64,000 bases of DNA from Candidatus Izemoplasma sp. (GCA_021736205.1 JAIPGF010000005.1:1-64000), one strand, 5' to 3'; positions 26,664 to 35,928 are shown, numbered from the stretch's first letter. Notes: generated by a model from the sequence alone, not told the origin. Numbers and translations are program-made.

Positions 26664-27497
26664 TTAGTTATTGTGATATTCCATATAAACAGTATTTTTA
26701 GGTAAATCTCGCCGTTTTGCACACTTTTTAATCGCTTGTTTGGATGTGAGACCATCATTCATGTACTGTGTTATCTCTTCTAAGATGGTTAAATCATCAG
26801 GCATTTCTGGTTTTGTGTACCCTGCAACCAGTAATACGATTTCCCCTTTTAATGGTGACAAGTCATCACAGTGATCTAAATCAGTACGAATAAACTCTTC
26901 ATATCTTTTAGTTAATTCTCTAGCGATAACAATGTCTCTTTTTTTAAAGATTTTTTTCATTTCACTTAGAGTTTTAGAAAGACGGTGTGGAGACTCATAA
27001 AAGATGAGTGTTTCTGTCTTTGTTTCAAGTGATTTTAAGAGTTTTTGTCTTTGACGTGTTTTACTTGGTAAAAACCCATAAAACATAAAGGGATGTGGCG
27101 GTAATCCTGATGCACTTAACGCAGTAATAACTGCACTTACTCCAGGAATAGGCACAATGTTTGCCTCCTTTTTAAAGGTCTTAACAATCGCAAATCCGGG
27201 ATCACTAATAACTGGTGTACCAGCATCTGAGATAACAGCGATATCTAAGTAATCAGTCATATCTTTTTCAATATGTTTTAAGGCCACATCTTTGTTGTGA
27301 TCATGATATTGAAAAAGCGGTTTTTGAATATCAAAATGAGCGAGTAATTTAGAAGATACACGCGTATCTTCACAATATATTTTATCGACTTTTTTTAGTG
27401 TTTTAATGGCACGTAACGTGATGTCATCTAAATTCCCTATTGGTGTGGAAACAAAATAAATGGTTGGTTTATCATTCCTAAAAGAAGATTGATTCAT
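26664..27497 (-). CDS. rsmI: 16S rRNA 2'-O-ribose C1402 methyltransferase
   Basis: 277 residues, the YraL/RsmI family within tetrapyrrole-type methylases. IYFVSTPIGNLDDITLRAI, YCEDTR, and SDAGTPVISDPG are the diagnostic N-terminal motifs; IPGVSAVITALSASGLP follows. It methylates C1402 in the decoding centre. The start overlaps the trmN6 stop in ATGA, giving coupled translation. Confidence 0.96.
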   Translation of the reverse strand: MNQSSFRNDKPTIYFVSTPIGNLDDITLRAIKTLKKVDKIYCEDTRVSSKLLAHFDIQKPLFQYHDHNKDVALKHIEKDMTDYLDIAVISDAGTPVISDPGFAIVKTFKKEANIVPIPGVSAVITALSASGLPPHPFMFYGFLPSKTRQRQKLLKSLETKTETLIFYESPHRLSKTLSEMKKIFKKRDIVIARELTKRYEEFIRTDLDHCDDLSPLKGEIVLLVAGYTKPEMPDDLTILEEITQYMNDGLTSKQAIKKCAKRRDLPKNTVYMEYHNN

Positions 27498-28234
27498 CGT
27501 TTATGCTCCTCTCCATAATGAAATATTTGTTTGATTTCTTTGGTGTACTCTTGTCCCTCGTGAACAATGAGTGGTGATAATAATTTAAGTCCTGTCTTCC
27601 CATTACTAGAACTTTCAATTAATACCATGTTAGAGTTCGCATTTGCTTTGGGATAAACAAAACGCAGTTGTTTAATCGCAAAGTTGTGTTTTTTTAATGT
27701 TTCTATAATTTCCATTAACCGGTTAGTCCGATGAACTAAATAAAAAGACCCGTTTGTTTTGAGGAGTCTTTTTGCTTCAATGACGATTTCTTCGAACGTA
27801 ATTTCAACTTCGTGTCGGGCAATTGTTTTATAGTCATTTTTATTTATGTGAGAGGATGATTTATATTTAAAAAACGGGGGATTACAGGTTAAAATATCAA
27901 ATTCTGAATTCTCATAGTGTTTATGAATGCCTTTGATATTTTGTTTTTTAATGGTGATTTGGGTTTCTAAATGATTAAGTTTGACGCTGCGTTTGGCTAA
28001 ATCAAGAATATCATCTTGGATATCAATCCCAATAATGTTTGCCTCTGTTTTCAAACTTAGAAAAATAGGAATAGGTGCATTACCTGTTCCTAAATCTAGT
28101 ATTTTTTTTGTGGTAGTTCTAGGTTTAACAAAATCTGCGAGTAAGGTTGAATCAAGTGAAAAGTTAAACATATCTGGACGTTGAATAATTTTAAGTCCAT
28201 CATAGCCTAGTAAATCATTAATCACTTCTGTCAT
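27494..28234 (-). CDS. trmN6: tRNA1(Val) A37 N6-methyltransferase-like protein (YabB/TrmN6)
   Basis: 246 residues. Class I SAM methyltransferase: motif I DLGTGNAPIPIFLS and the N6-adenine-type catalytic motif CNPPFFKY. Neighbour context (ricT upstream, rsmI downstream) equals the B. subtilis yabB locus. It modifies adenine in tRNA-Val by family analogy. It begins four bases after the ricT stop. The stop is TGA and overlaps the rsmI start. Confidence 0.9.
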   Translation of the reverse strand: MTEVINDLLGYDGLKIIQRPDMFNFSLDSTLLADFVKPRTTTKKILDLGTGNAPIPIFLSLKTEANIIGIDIQDDILDLAKRSVKLNHLETQITIKKQNIKGIHKHYENSEFDILTCNPPFFKYKSSSHINKNDYKTIARHEVEITFEEIVIEAKRLLKTNGSFYLVHRTNRLMEIIETLKKHNFAIKQLRFVYPKANANSNMVLIESSSNGKTGLKLLSPLIVHEGQEYTKEIKQIFHYGEEHKR

Positions 28235-28238
28235 ACAA

Positions 28239-29066
28239 TCACTTCTTCGTTTTACTTTCAGAAAATTCTTCTATTTTTTTAAGGTCTTCTACATCAATAC
28301 TTTTGATTCCTTCATCTTCAGTCATTACACGAATCGAACGATCAATAATATTAACCCCAATCACTTTTAAACGTCCTTCTTCTGTTTGAACGAATGATCC
28401 GAGTTTAGGAAGTTCTTCACGGTATTCTGTGTATGTATCATCTTCATAGCGAATGCAGCATAAAAGTTTGCCACAAAGTCCACTAATATTAGAGGGGTTT
28501 AAACTTAAGTTTTGGTTTTTCGCCATCCGAATACTAACTGGTTTAAATTCTCCCAAGAAGGTATTACAACATAAAATATACCCACACGGTCCTATGCCAC
28601 CTAAAAATTTAGCACCGTCTCTAGAACCGACTTGTCTCAGTTCAATACGCAATCTAAAATGTGCCGCTAAATCTTTAACAAGTTGTCTAAAATCAACGCG
28701 GCCTTCAGCGGTGAAATAAATGATTAATTTAGAACGGTCTAAGGTGTATTCACACCCAAGTAGTTTCATTTCAAGTTCATTCTTTTTAACAAGTTCTTCT
28801 GTTTTTTCAAGTGAACTTGCTTCGTCGTATAGGTTCTCTTTGTAATTTGCCATATCTTCATCATTGGCTTTTCTTAAAACAGGCTTAAGTGTCGAGATAA
28901 CATTTTCATTTTTAATTTCTTTTTTCTCTTCAACAACTTCACCTAATTCAATCCCTCTAACTGTTTCAACAATGACTTTATCAAACAGGTTAAGGTCAAG
29001 TTCTTCTGGCGCAAAATAATATGTTTTACCCACTGGTTTAAAGCGGATTCCAACGACTTCTTTCAT
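28239..29066 (-). CDS. ricT: PSP1-domain protein RicT (YaaT)
   Basis: 275 residues with a PSP1 C-terminal domain. Cysteine-rich segments IGPCGYILCCNTFLGEF and GLCGKLLCCIRYEDDTY are the ligands for the iron-sulfur clusters known in the RicAFT complex. That complex stimulates RNase Y-dependent mRNA processing in Bacillus. It lies four bases after holB, exactly as in Bacilli. RicA and RicF partners are not in this window. The Bacillus yabA gene, normally next, is missing here. Confidence 0.93.
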   Translation of the reverse strand: MKEVVGIRFKPVGKTYYFAPEELDLNLFDKVIVETVRGIELGEVVEEKKEIKNENVISTLKPVLRKANDEDMANYKENLYDEASSLEKTEELVKKNELEMKLLGCEYTLDRSKLIIYFTAEGRVDFRQLVKDLAAHFRLRIELRQVGSRDGAKFLGGIGPCGYILCCNTFLGEFKPVSIRMAKNQNLSLNPSNISGLCGKLLCCIRYEDDTYTEYREELPKLGSFVQTEEGRLKVIGVNIIDRSIRVMTEDEGIKSIDVEDLKKIEEFSESKTKK

Positions 29067-29070
29067 CGTA

Positions 29071-30051
29071 TTACCTTCTTTCTAATGAGAGTAGTAAATT
29101 ATCATATGCTAGGCGTTGATTAATATAGTTATATAATCGACTTTTAAAACGCATCATATGTTCAAGTTCTTCAATGAGTTTTTCTTTTGTTTTTTGATTT
29201 GCTAGTTGTTTAATGGTATTGAGTTCTTCTTTAAAAATCAGTGTATCGATATTGTTTGTTTTATAGTGGACTAAATCACGTTGAAACAGTGACATGATTG
29301 ATAAAAATAAGGCACTGATTTTTGTGTCTTGTATTACTATACTACAACTTTCTTTAAAGTAAATCAATGGTGGTTGTTCCTTGGTTAGAATAAGTCTATA
29401 TAGTTCTTTGACATAACTCACTAAATCTAAGAAATAATCTGCTTCTATAATGTTGGTTGCTTCTGTTTTAGAATTGGTTAAATGCGAGACAATCTTAGCT
29501 GGTAAACTGGCATGTGTCTCACTCAGATATTTTTCCACAATTTGGTTGTTCGTTGGTGAAAACTTAACCACTTGTGAACGGCTAATAATGGTTGGCAATA
29601 ATTTATTGATATTGTTTGTTGTTAAGATACCATGTGTATTAGGATGTGGTTCTTCTAAAAACTTGAGTAACGAGTTCGCTGCACTGGCGTTAATGAGTTC
29701 TATTTGTTTAATAATGAAAATCTTCGGTCCCGGTTCCACCGATGTTTTAGAAAATTCCCGTTGTAAATCTGTGATAGCTTGTTTACGAATTGTGTTTTTT
29801 TCGGGTGTTACCACATATACATTGGGATGCGTATAATGGGCAATTCTCACACAATTATGGCACGTTAAACACGGCACATTTTCATCTTCTTTACACAGTA
29901 ACATTTGTGCAAAGTAAAGCGCTGTTTCAAACTTCTTTGTTCCGGGTTCCCCTTCAAACAAGTAAGCATGAGACAAACGATCTCTTTTTATGGAATTTTC
30001 CAGTAATTTAACCACGTGTGGTTGGGTATCTACAATATCATTAAATGCCAT
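29071..30051 (-). CDS. holB: DNA polymerase III delta' subunit
   Basis: 326 residues from the ATG at 30051 (MAFNDIVDTQ), six bases after AGGTG; the longer frame adds three residues overlapping the ribosome site. Clamp-loader AAA+ domain: SHAYLFEGEPGTKKFETA is the P-loop region, degenerate as usual for delta' (no GKT). Four cysteines (53, 61, 64, 67) form the zinc module. SNSLLKFLEEP-like ASAANSLLKFLEEPHPNT is sensor/SRC region. It loads the beta clamp. The order tmk-holB-ricT is conserved, though the small yaaQ gene of Bacillus is absent. Confidence 0.95.
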   Translation of the reverse strand: MAFNDIVDTQPHVVKLLENSIKRDRLSHAYLFEGEPGTKKFETALYFAQMLLCKEDENVPCLTCHNCVRIAHYTHPNVYVVTPEKNTIRKQAITDLQREFSKTSVEPGPKIFIIKQIELINASAANSLLKFLEEPHPNTHGILTTNNINKLLPTIISRSQVVKFSPTNNQIVEKYLSETHASLPAKIVSHLTNSKTEATNIIEADYFLDLVSYVKELYRLILTKEQPPLIYFKESCSIVIQDTKISALFLSIMSLFQRDLVHYKTNNIDTLIFKEELNTIKQLANQKTKEKLIEELEHMMRFKSRLYNYINQRLAYDNLLLSLERR

Positions 30052-30066
30052 GGGCATCACCTATTT

Positions 30067-30687
30067 TTATAAGTATGGTTTGATCAGTTCAATCGTATCA
30101 GCAATAACGGCTTTTTTTGACTGTGTTCCATCAACTATTTTAATGCGTTTAGGAAATCTTTTTGCTAGTAATTGATAACCTTCATACACTTTTTTATGAA
30201 ATGCTAGGGTTTCTAAGTCTAAGCGGTCTGTTTCTCGTTGGTTAGCAAAGACACGTTTAAGTCCAACTTCTGGTGGGACATCGATAAAAATGGTTAAATC
30301 TGGTAAGTGATCACCGATCCCAAATTTATTAATACTTAAGACCTTATCAATTCCTAAGTTTCGGGCATAACCTTGATATGCTAACGACGAGTCTAAGAAA
30401 CGATCACATAAAATAAGCGTACCTTTTTCTAACTCTGGCACTATTTTTTCATGAAAGTGTTGACTTCTGGATGCGGCAAAAAGAAGCGCCTCAGTATGGG
30501 CATCCATTTCTGTATTGTTTTTATCTAAAATAATATCTCGAATGGCTTCACTTATTTTAATGCCACCTGGTTCTCGTGTTATAATACTATTTATATGGTG
30601 AGTTGTTAAATATCGTTTCACATGTTTTATAACGGATGTTTTCCCAGATCCTTCTGGGCCTTCAAATGTAATAAATAATTTTGTCAA
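30067..30687 (-). CDS. tmk: Thymidylate kinase
   Basis: 206 residues if translation starts at the TTG at 30687, which follows GAGGTGG by five bases and gives MTKLFITFEGPEGSGKT, the family N-terminus. The longer open frame adds 13 residues reaching into the promoter. The P-loop is EGPEGSGKTS; the dTMP/LID elements include DRFLDSSLAYQGYAR. It makes dTDP from dTMP. It is first gene of tmk-holB-ricT-trmN6-rsmI. Confidence 0.95.
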   Translation of the reverse strand: MTKLFITFEGPEGSGKTSVIKHVKRYLTTHHINSIITREPGGIKISEAIRDIILDKNNTEMDAHTEALLFAASRSQHFHEKIVPELEKGTLILCDRFLDSSLAYQGYARNLGIDKVLSINKFGIGDHLPDLTIFIDVPPEVGLKRVFANQRETDRLDLETLAFHKKVYEGYQLLAKRFPKRIKIVDGTQSKKAVIADTIELIKPYL

Positions 30688-30714
30688 TTTTTCCACCTCT
30701 ATCTTACTGTAACC

Positions 30715-30723
30715 ATTATCGCA
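30715..30723 (-). promoter_or_regulatory. Extended -10 of tmk
   Basis: Minus strand TGCGATAAT, about 28 bases before the TTG start. No convincing -35. Confidence 0.45.
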
Positions 30724-30772
30724 CATTTTCTTGAAATTTTAAATATGAATTACTATAAAATAACGTATTCTA

Positions 30773-30781
30773 TGATATAAT
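30773..30781 (+). promoter_or_regulatory. Extended -10 of the Zn/Mn-type transporter
   Basis: TGATATAAT, 33 bases before the GTG start. The gap is divergent with tmk; no clear Zur/MntR palindrome is seen. Confidence 0.55.
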
Positions 30782-30814
30782 AAATATGGAACAACGAAAG
30801 CGAGGTACAAACTA

Positions 30815-31471
30815 GTGAGAATTACAGTTGATAATTTGACATTCGGATACGACTATCGTACGGTTTTAAAAGAGATTTCTTTTAAGATGAATTCCGGCGA
30901 TTTTTTGGCTATCATTGGCGACAATGGGAGTGGAAAGTCCACACTTGTTAAATGTATGCTCGGTATTAATAAGGTTGCACCTAGCCAGATATTTTTAGAT
31001 GATGTGGATGTGACAAACTACAAACAGTTTTTAAATATTGGGTATGTGCCCCAAATATTTGATGATTTTAATTATGAGTTCCCAATTACAGTTAATGAAA
31101 TTATTCATTCAAGCATTATGCGGGACATTTCACAAGATGAAATATTAGAACTATTAGATAAAATGGGTATACTAGAGCTTCAAAATGAAAATATTAACAC
31201 ACTGAGTGGTGGACAACTACAACGTGTTTTTATTGTAAGAAGTTTAATCAATCAACCAAAACTACTCATTTTAGATGAGCCAACAGTTGGGGTTGATCGT
31301 AAAAACGTGGAAAATTTCTACAAAACAATCAATAGCTTAAATGCTGAAGGGATCAGTGTTATTTTAATTACGCATAATATTAGAGAATCGAACGCAAACT
31401 TTAGTCATGTTCTTTCCTTACATAATGGTGAGGGGATCATTAAAGAAGTACCAAGGGGGGATGAAGCATGA
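30815..31471 (+). CDS. ABC transporter ATPase, zinc/manganese (ZnuC/MntB) type
   Basis: 218 residues starting at GTG behind GAGGT. Walker A is GDNGSGKST (about 35-43), the signature is LSGGQLQR, and Walker B is LLILDEPTVGVD. The short size and the ABC-3 permease following mark the metal uptake subfamily 5. Its TGA stop overlaps the permease start (ATGA). No extracytoplasmic binding protein is encoded beside it. Confidence 0.88.
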   Translation: MRITVDNLTFGYDYRTVLKEISFKMNSGDFLAIIGDNGSGKSTLVKCMLGINKVAPSQIFLDDVDVTNYKQFLNIGYVPQIFDDFNYEFPITVNEIIHSSIMRDISQDEILELLDKMGILELQNENINTLSGGQLQRVFIVRSLINQPKLLILDEPTVGVDRKNVENFYKTINSLNAEGISVILITHNIRESNANFSHVLSLHNGEGIIKEVPRGDEA

Positions 31472-32373
31472 ATGTTTTAGCTCAATCAGTACCATTTATT
31501 TTGGCATTATTTGAACATTCCTTTTTACGTTATGCTCTCTTAACAGGACTTATCATGGGCGGAATTACCCCATTAATTGGTGCATTTGTTGTTATTAGAC
31601 GATTAAGTTTTATTGCTGATACACTCAGTCACTTTAGTTTAGCGGGGTTATCAATTGGATTATTTTTAATCAATACGCTTGGCTACACATTTATTAGTGA
31701 CCCCTTATATCTAGCAATTATTGCAAGTATCATCGGGGCATTGATCATTGAAATTCTCCGTGGGTATTATGAAAACTACAAAGAAATCAGTATGCCGATT
31801 GTTATGAGTTTAGGAACCGCACTTAGTGCTTTATTTATTTCTTTAAGTGGGGGATTTAATACCAGTATTTATAATTTTCTATTTGGAAGTATCTTAACAG
31901 TGGGTGATAAATACTTAGCTGTTATGTCAACAACTGCTATTTTAGTTTTAGCACTTGTGTTCTTTTATTATAGAAAACTAGTCATTATAAGTTTTGATGA
32001 ATCACATGCACGATTACTCGGTATTAAAGTAGGGCGTTTCCAATTTGTCTCAACGTTAATTTTAGCACTCGTTGTATCACTTTCCATCGCAACTGTAGGG
32101 GTATTACTTGTTTCTAGTTTAATGATTATTCCGGTTGCTGCTGCAATGAAAATTGGAAAAAGCTTTAAAAACACCATCTTTATTGCTGTTTTATTTAGTG
32201 AACTTTCCGTCATTGGTGGTCTTTGGTTATCTTATGATCTAAACATTGCCTCTGGGGCAACTATTGTGCTTGTTAATATCTTTATATTATTTGTTGTCGT
32301 CATAATTAAGCATATCTACACTAACCAATTACGAAGTAAGCGTACTACTAAAGAAGATGTTGGAAACGTCTGA
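31468..32373 (+). CDS. ABC-3 family metal permease (ZnuB/MntC type)
   Basis: 301 residues with about eight or nine hydrophobic helices. Family motifs are visible: IGAFVVIRRLSFIADTLSHFSLAGLSIG and the SFDESHARLLGIKVGRFQF segment. With the preceding ATPase it forms an importer for Zn2+, Mn2+ or Fe2+; metal choice cannot be read from sequence. The stop TGA is part of the following terminator stem. Confidence 0.9.
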   Translation: MNVLAQSVPFILALFEHSFLRYALLTGLIMGGITPLIGAFVVIRRLSFIADTLSHFSLAGLSIGLFLINTLGYTFISDPLYLAIIASIIGALIIEILRGYYENYKEISMPIVMSLGTALSALFISLSGGFNTSIYNFLFGSILTVGDKYLAVMSTTAILVLALVFFYYRKLVIISFDESHARLLGIKVGRFQFVSTLILALVVSLSIATVGVLLVSSLMIIPVAAAMKIGKSFKNTIFIAVLFSELSVIGGLWLSYDLNIASGATIVLVNIFILFVVVIIKHIYTNQLRSKRTTKEDVGNV

Positions 32374-32392
32374 TTTTCAGACGTTTTTTTTT
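32364..32392 (+). terminator. Metal transporter terminator
   Basis: AAACGTCTGA, loop TTT, TCAGACGTTT, then further Ts. The stem contains the stop codon. Confidence 0.92.
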
Positions 32393-32437
32393 ACTATAAT
32401 TTATCTTATTCTAGCACTTCACTATTTTAAATAACAC

Positions 32438-32468
32438 TGTAAATAAGCCAATAAGTTGCTTATTTACA
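32438..32468. repeat. Perfect 11-bp inverted repeat
   Basis: TGTAAATAAGC and GCTTATTTACA separated by nine bases, about 60 bases upstream of the iron transporter -35. There is no T-tract, so it is not an obvious terminator. Confidence 0.7.
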
Positions 32469-32496
32469 ACACTATTTATAAAAATTATTGTTTTAA

Positions 32497-32525
32497 TTGT
32501 CTCTTTTGATATTTTTTCCTATACT
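32497..32525 (+). promoter_or_regulatory. Promoter of the iron transporter operon
   Basis: TTGTCT (32497-32502), 17-base spacer, TATACT (32520-32525). Confidence 0.65.
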
Positions 32526-32532
32526 GTTTCAC

Positions 32533-32542
32533 GTAACGTTAC
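32533..32542. promoter_or_regulatory. Palindromic operator at the iron transporter start site
   Basis: GTAACGTTAC, a perfect 10-bp palindrome covering the expected transcription start. Its half-sites equal those in the fur promoter palindrome (48338-48354), suggesting the same repressor. Confidence 0.55.
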
Positions 32543-32572
32543 ACAAATAAATAATTTAGAAGGAGTGTTACA

Positions 32573-33613
32573 TTGTATATGAAAAAAATATTCAGTTTTG
32601 TATTACTTGTATCTATCGTTACCCTACTTAGTGGGTGCGCGTTAGGTTCTAGCTCATCTGATCATGTGATTACGATTTATTCTGATCGACATTACGATAC
32701 AGATCAAGCGATATATGACACATTTGAAGCAGAAACAGGGATTGCAGTCAACGTCGTAAAGGCTAGCGCTGATGAACTGATTAATCGACTTCAAACAGAA
32801 GGTGAAGACACAGAAGCAGATCTACTGATGATTGCTGATGCAGGACGTCTTCATAAAGCAAAAGAAGCAGGATTATTTCAAGCGGTATCTTCCGATACTT
32901 TAGTAACTAATATTCCAGATAACTATCGTGATAGCGATAATTTATGGTTTGGATTAACCAAACGTGCACGTGTTTTAGTGTATCATCCAGACAGAGTGTC
33001 AGTTAGTGAATTATCAACTTATGAAGATTTAGCCGATCCTAAATGGGAAGGTCGCATTGTTGTTCGTAGTTCTGCCAATATTTATAATCAAAGTTTGGTT
33101 GCGTCACTCATTGAACTAAATGGTGAAGAACCAGTTGAAACGTGGATTAGTCATCTAACTTCCAACTTCGCACGTGATCCTGAAGGAAACGACAGAGATC
33201 AAGCAAAAGCTGTTATGGCTGGCGAAGCAGACATAGCTATTATGAATACTTATTACATGGGTAAAATGGCCAATTCAGCTGATTCTTATGAAGTAGATGT
33301 TGCCAATGATTTAGCAATATTCTTTCCGAATCAAGACACAACAGGAACACATATAAATGTCAGTGGTGCAGGTGTCACAGCCTACTCAGATAACGTTGAA
33401 GATGCGATTGCTTTAATAGAATATTTAAGTGGTGAAGCGGCACAATTTGAATTTGCGAACGCGAACTATGAATATCCAGTTAATCCAGCTGTAGAACCAT
33501 CTGAGTTACTCCAATCTTGGGGAAGTTTCACTGAACAACAAATTTCTTTAACCCAATTAGGATTACATTCAAACGCAGCCGCAATCATAATGGATGAACA
33601 AGGATGGAAGTAA
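32573..33613 (+). CDS. Ferric-iron ABC transporter substrate-binding lipoprotein (FutA/FbpA type)
   Basis: 346 residues. Signal peptide ends in the lipobox LLSGC. The mature part is a type II periplasmic-binding fold: VITIYSDRHYDTDQAIYDTF at the start, ADLLMIADAGRL, and NVSGAGVTAYS. MNTYYMGKM carries the adjacent tyrosines that bind iron in this family. Start choice: AAGGAG is seven bases before a TTG at 32573 but 13 before the ATG two codons later, so TTG is preferred slightly. First gene of a three-gene iron operon behind a palindromic operator. Confidence 0.9.
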   Translation: MYMKKIFSFVLLVSIVTLLSGCALGSSSSDHVITIYSDRHYDTDQAIYDTFEAETGIAVNVVKASADELINRLQTEGEDTEADLLMIADAGRLHKAKEAGLFQAVSSDTLVTNIPDNYRDSDNLWFGLTKRARVLVYHPDRVSVSELSTYEDLADPKWEGRIVVRSSANIYNQSLVASLIELNGEEPVETWISHLTSNFARDPEGNDRDQAKAVMAGEADIAIMNTYYMGKMANSADSYEVDVANDLAIFFPNQDTTGTHINVSGAGVTAYSDNVEDAIALIEYLSGEAAQFEFANANYEYPVNPAVEPSELLQSWGSFTEQQISLTQLGLHSNAAAIIMDEQGWK

Positions 33614-33632
33614 GTTTAAAGGTGTGAAAGTT

Positions 33633-35258
33633 ATGAAAAAATGGTCTGCTAAATTTTCAATTTTTACAGCACTAACACTCATCACAACAGTGCTTGTATT
33701 ATTACCATTTTCAAATTTATTTTTTAATCTATTCAATAAAGCAAATGATGTATGGATTCATATCCGTACATTTTTGCTGTTTGATTATATAAAAAATACC
33801 GTGCTACTCTTAGTTTTAACGGGTATTTTTTCGGGTCTTATTGGCTTTTTTAGTGCTTATGTTGTCACGTTTTATGAGTTTAAATACAAAAAACTACTGT
33901 CGTGGTTACTAATTTTGCCTCTCGCACTTCCCTCTTATATTGCAGCATTTATCTATGCCGATATGTTTAGTTACACAGGGTCGTTTGCCAGATTACTTAG
34001 AGCCGTTGGGATTCATCATAACTTTGATATGATGAGTTTACTAGGCGCAGCTGTTATTTTCTCTTTTACACTGTACCCCTATGTTTATATGTTAGTAAAA
34101 GCAGGCTTAAAGAAACACAATCAAACACTTACCGATAGTGCAAAATTACTTAAAGCATCCCCATTTAAACGCTTTAGAACACTTACCTTACCCCTTAGTA
34201 GACCTGCCTTAATTGGAGGAATCTTACTGGTCTTATTAGAAACATTAAATGATTACGGGGTGGTACGTTATTTTGGGGTTAGAGTCTTTAGTTACGCAAT
34301 TTTTGATGCCTGGTTTCGACTGGGTGATTTATCCAGTGCCATAAGACTTAGTGCCATTGTTGTTATTTTTGTGTTTATCATTGTGATAATTGAAAAAGCA
34401 TTCCGTGGGAAAAAGAGTTATAATATATTAAAAGGACATAAACCATTAAGATTAAAACACCCTACTAAAACAGGGCGTATAATTATTTATTTCTTTTTAA
34501 TAAGCATCTTACTTATCGGGTTTTTCATTCCAACAATTGAGATGATCTTTAACTTATTTACAATTAACTTTACCCTATTTTCAGTTGATTTAATCTATAC
34601 GATTCTTAACACATTAATAATTTCAATTACCGCGACACTTATTATCATCGTCATTGCACTGGCAATTGCCAATTTTGGACGGTTCGCCAAAAGTAAGTTA
34701 GCGAAAGGTATTGTGAAACTAACAACGCTAGGTTACAGTATACCTGGAGCTGTTATTGCTGTCAGTGTGTTGTTGTTCTTCACAAAAGTAGACGGTTTTT
34801 TATATCCGCTTTATGAATTGTTTGATAAAGACACCAAGACACTTGTCTTAACCACATCGTTAGTTATGTTGACGTTTGCTTATGTATTACGCTTTTTAAC
34901 GATTGGATTTAATACCATCGACGCGAGTTATGAAAAAATTGGTACAACCTATACAGAAGCCTCTTATACTTTGCAAAAATCTAAACTAAAAACACTATTT
35001 TTAGTAGATATACCCTTAATTAAAAGTGGATTAATCGCAGCGTTTATTATTGTCTTTATCGATATTGTAAAAGAACTACCACTGACACTTATTTTAAGAC
35101 CCTCTAATTATAACACCCTCGCCACAACAGTCTTTATTTATGCGCGAGATGAAATGATTCAAGAAGCAAGTGCACCAGCATTGATTTTAATTATTATTAC
35201 AGTTATTCCCATTTATATTTTAACCCATCAGAAACGAGGTAAAAACCATGTTCGTTGA
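33633..35258 (+). CDS. Ferric-iron ABC transporter permease, two fused domains
   Basis: 541 residues from the ATG at 33633 behind AAAGGTG. About twelve helices make two BPD_transp_1 domains in one chain, as in FbpB/SfuB. EAA-type loops are seen as SAKLLKASPFKRFRTLTLPL in the first half and EASYTLQKSKLKTLFLVDIP in the second. It moves iron through the membrane with the neighbouring binding protein and ATPase. The last bases overlap the ATPase start by 11. Confidence 0.9.
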   Translation: MKKWSAKFSIFTALTLITTVLVLLPFSNLFFNLFNKANDVWIHIRTFLLFDYIKNTVLLLVLTGIFSGLIGFFSAYVVTFYEFKYKKLLSWLLILPLALPSYIAAFIYADMFSYTGSFARLLRAVGIHHNFDMMSLLGAAVIFSFTLYPYVYMLVKAGLKKHNQTLTDSAKLLKASPFKRFRTLTLPLSRPALIGGILLVLLETLNDYGVVRYFGVRVFSYAIFDAWFRLGDLSSAIRLSAIVVIFVFIIVIIEKAFRGKKSYNILKGHKPLRLKHPTKTGRIIIYFFLISILLIGFFIPTIEMIFNLFTINFTLFSVDLIYTILNTLIISITATLIIIVIALAIANFGRFAKSKLAKGIVKLTTLGYSIPGAVIAVSVLLFFTKVDGFLYPLYELFDKDTKTLVLTTSLVMLTFAYVLRFLTIGFNTIDASYEKIGTTYTEASYTLQKSKLKTLFLVDIPLIKSGLIAAFIIVFIDIVKELPLTLILRPSNYNTLATTVFIYARDEMIQEASAPALILIIITVIPIYILTHQKRGKNHVR

Positions 35259-35880
35259 TATACAATCATTGTCATTTGATTATGACAAACATACCAAAGT
35301 ATTAACTGAGTTTAGTCTATTGATTAAAAAAGGCGATATTGTCGCCTTAATTGGTCGGAGTGGCAGTGGAAAAAGCACTGTTTTAAGACTTATTACAGGT
35401 CTTGAAACACCTATTAAAGGACGTATAACAGTCAATAATAAAGTCTTTTTTGATAAGCACACCAATTTGCCTCCAGAAAAACGAAATGTCGGCATGGTGT
35501 TTCAAGACTTTGCATTGTTTCCCCATATGACGGTGAAAAAAAATGTTGCTTACGGACTTGATCATTTATCTAAACAAAAGAAAGCAGCGCGCGTTAATGA
35601 ACTATTAGAACTGGTGGGACTCTCTCATAAAGAAAAGAACTATCCCCATCAACTTAGCGGGGGAGAAAAACAACGCATCGCACTTGCTAGAGCACTTGCA
35701 CCAAAACCGGATATGATCTTATTAGACGAACCCTTTAGTAATTTAGATACAGAACTTAAAGATGCGATTCGAGATCAACTAAAAGCTATTATTAAACAAA
35801 CAGGTGTTACATGCATCTTTGTGACACATGATTTAAAAGACGCCAAACAAATTGCTGATAAAGTTATCAACCACACATAA
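35248..35880 (+). CDS. Iron ABC transporter ATPase (FbpC-like)
   Basis: 210 residues. Walker A GRSGSGKST, Q-loop VFQDFALFPHMTV, signature LSGGEKQR, Walker B MILLDEPFSNLD, and the H-loop VTHD. It lacks the C-terminal TOBE regulatory domain of typical FbpC/PotA proteins (about 350), ending right after the nucleotide-binding domain; this short form is common for some iron importers. Translation is probably coupled to the permease; GAGGT precedes the start. Confidence 0.9.
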   Translation: MFVDIQSLSFDYDKHTKVLTEFSLLIKKGDIVALIGRSGSGKSTVLRLITGLETPIKGRITVNNKVFFDKHTNLPPEKRNVGMVFQDFALFPHMTVKKNVAYGLDHLSKQKKAARVNELLELVGLSHKEKNYPHQLSGGEKQRIALARALAPKPDMILLDEPFSNLDTELKDAIRDQLKAIIKQTGVTCIFVTHDLKDAKQIADKVINHT

Positions 35881-35895
35881 TGTGTGGTTTTTTTT
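35869..35895 (+). terminator. Iron transporter terminator
   Basis: AACCACACA, loop TAA, TGTGTGGTT plus a T-tract; the stem includes the end of the ATPase gene. Confidence 0.92.
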
Positions 35896-35898
35896 ATA

Positions 35899-35928
35899 GA
35901 AAAAAAGAAGAGTAATTTCTTACTCTTC
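35899..35928 (-). terminator. guaC operon terminator
   Basis: Minus strand GAAGAGTAA, loop GAAA, TTACTCTTC, TTTTTTTC. It includes the guaC stop codon and faces the iron operon terminator. Confidence 0.9.
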
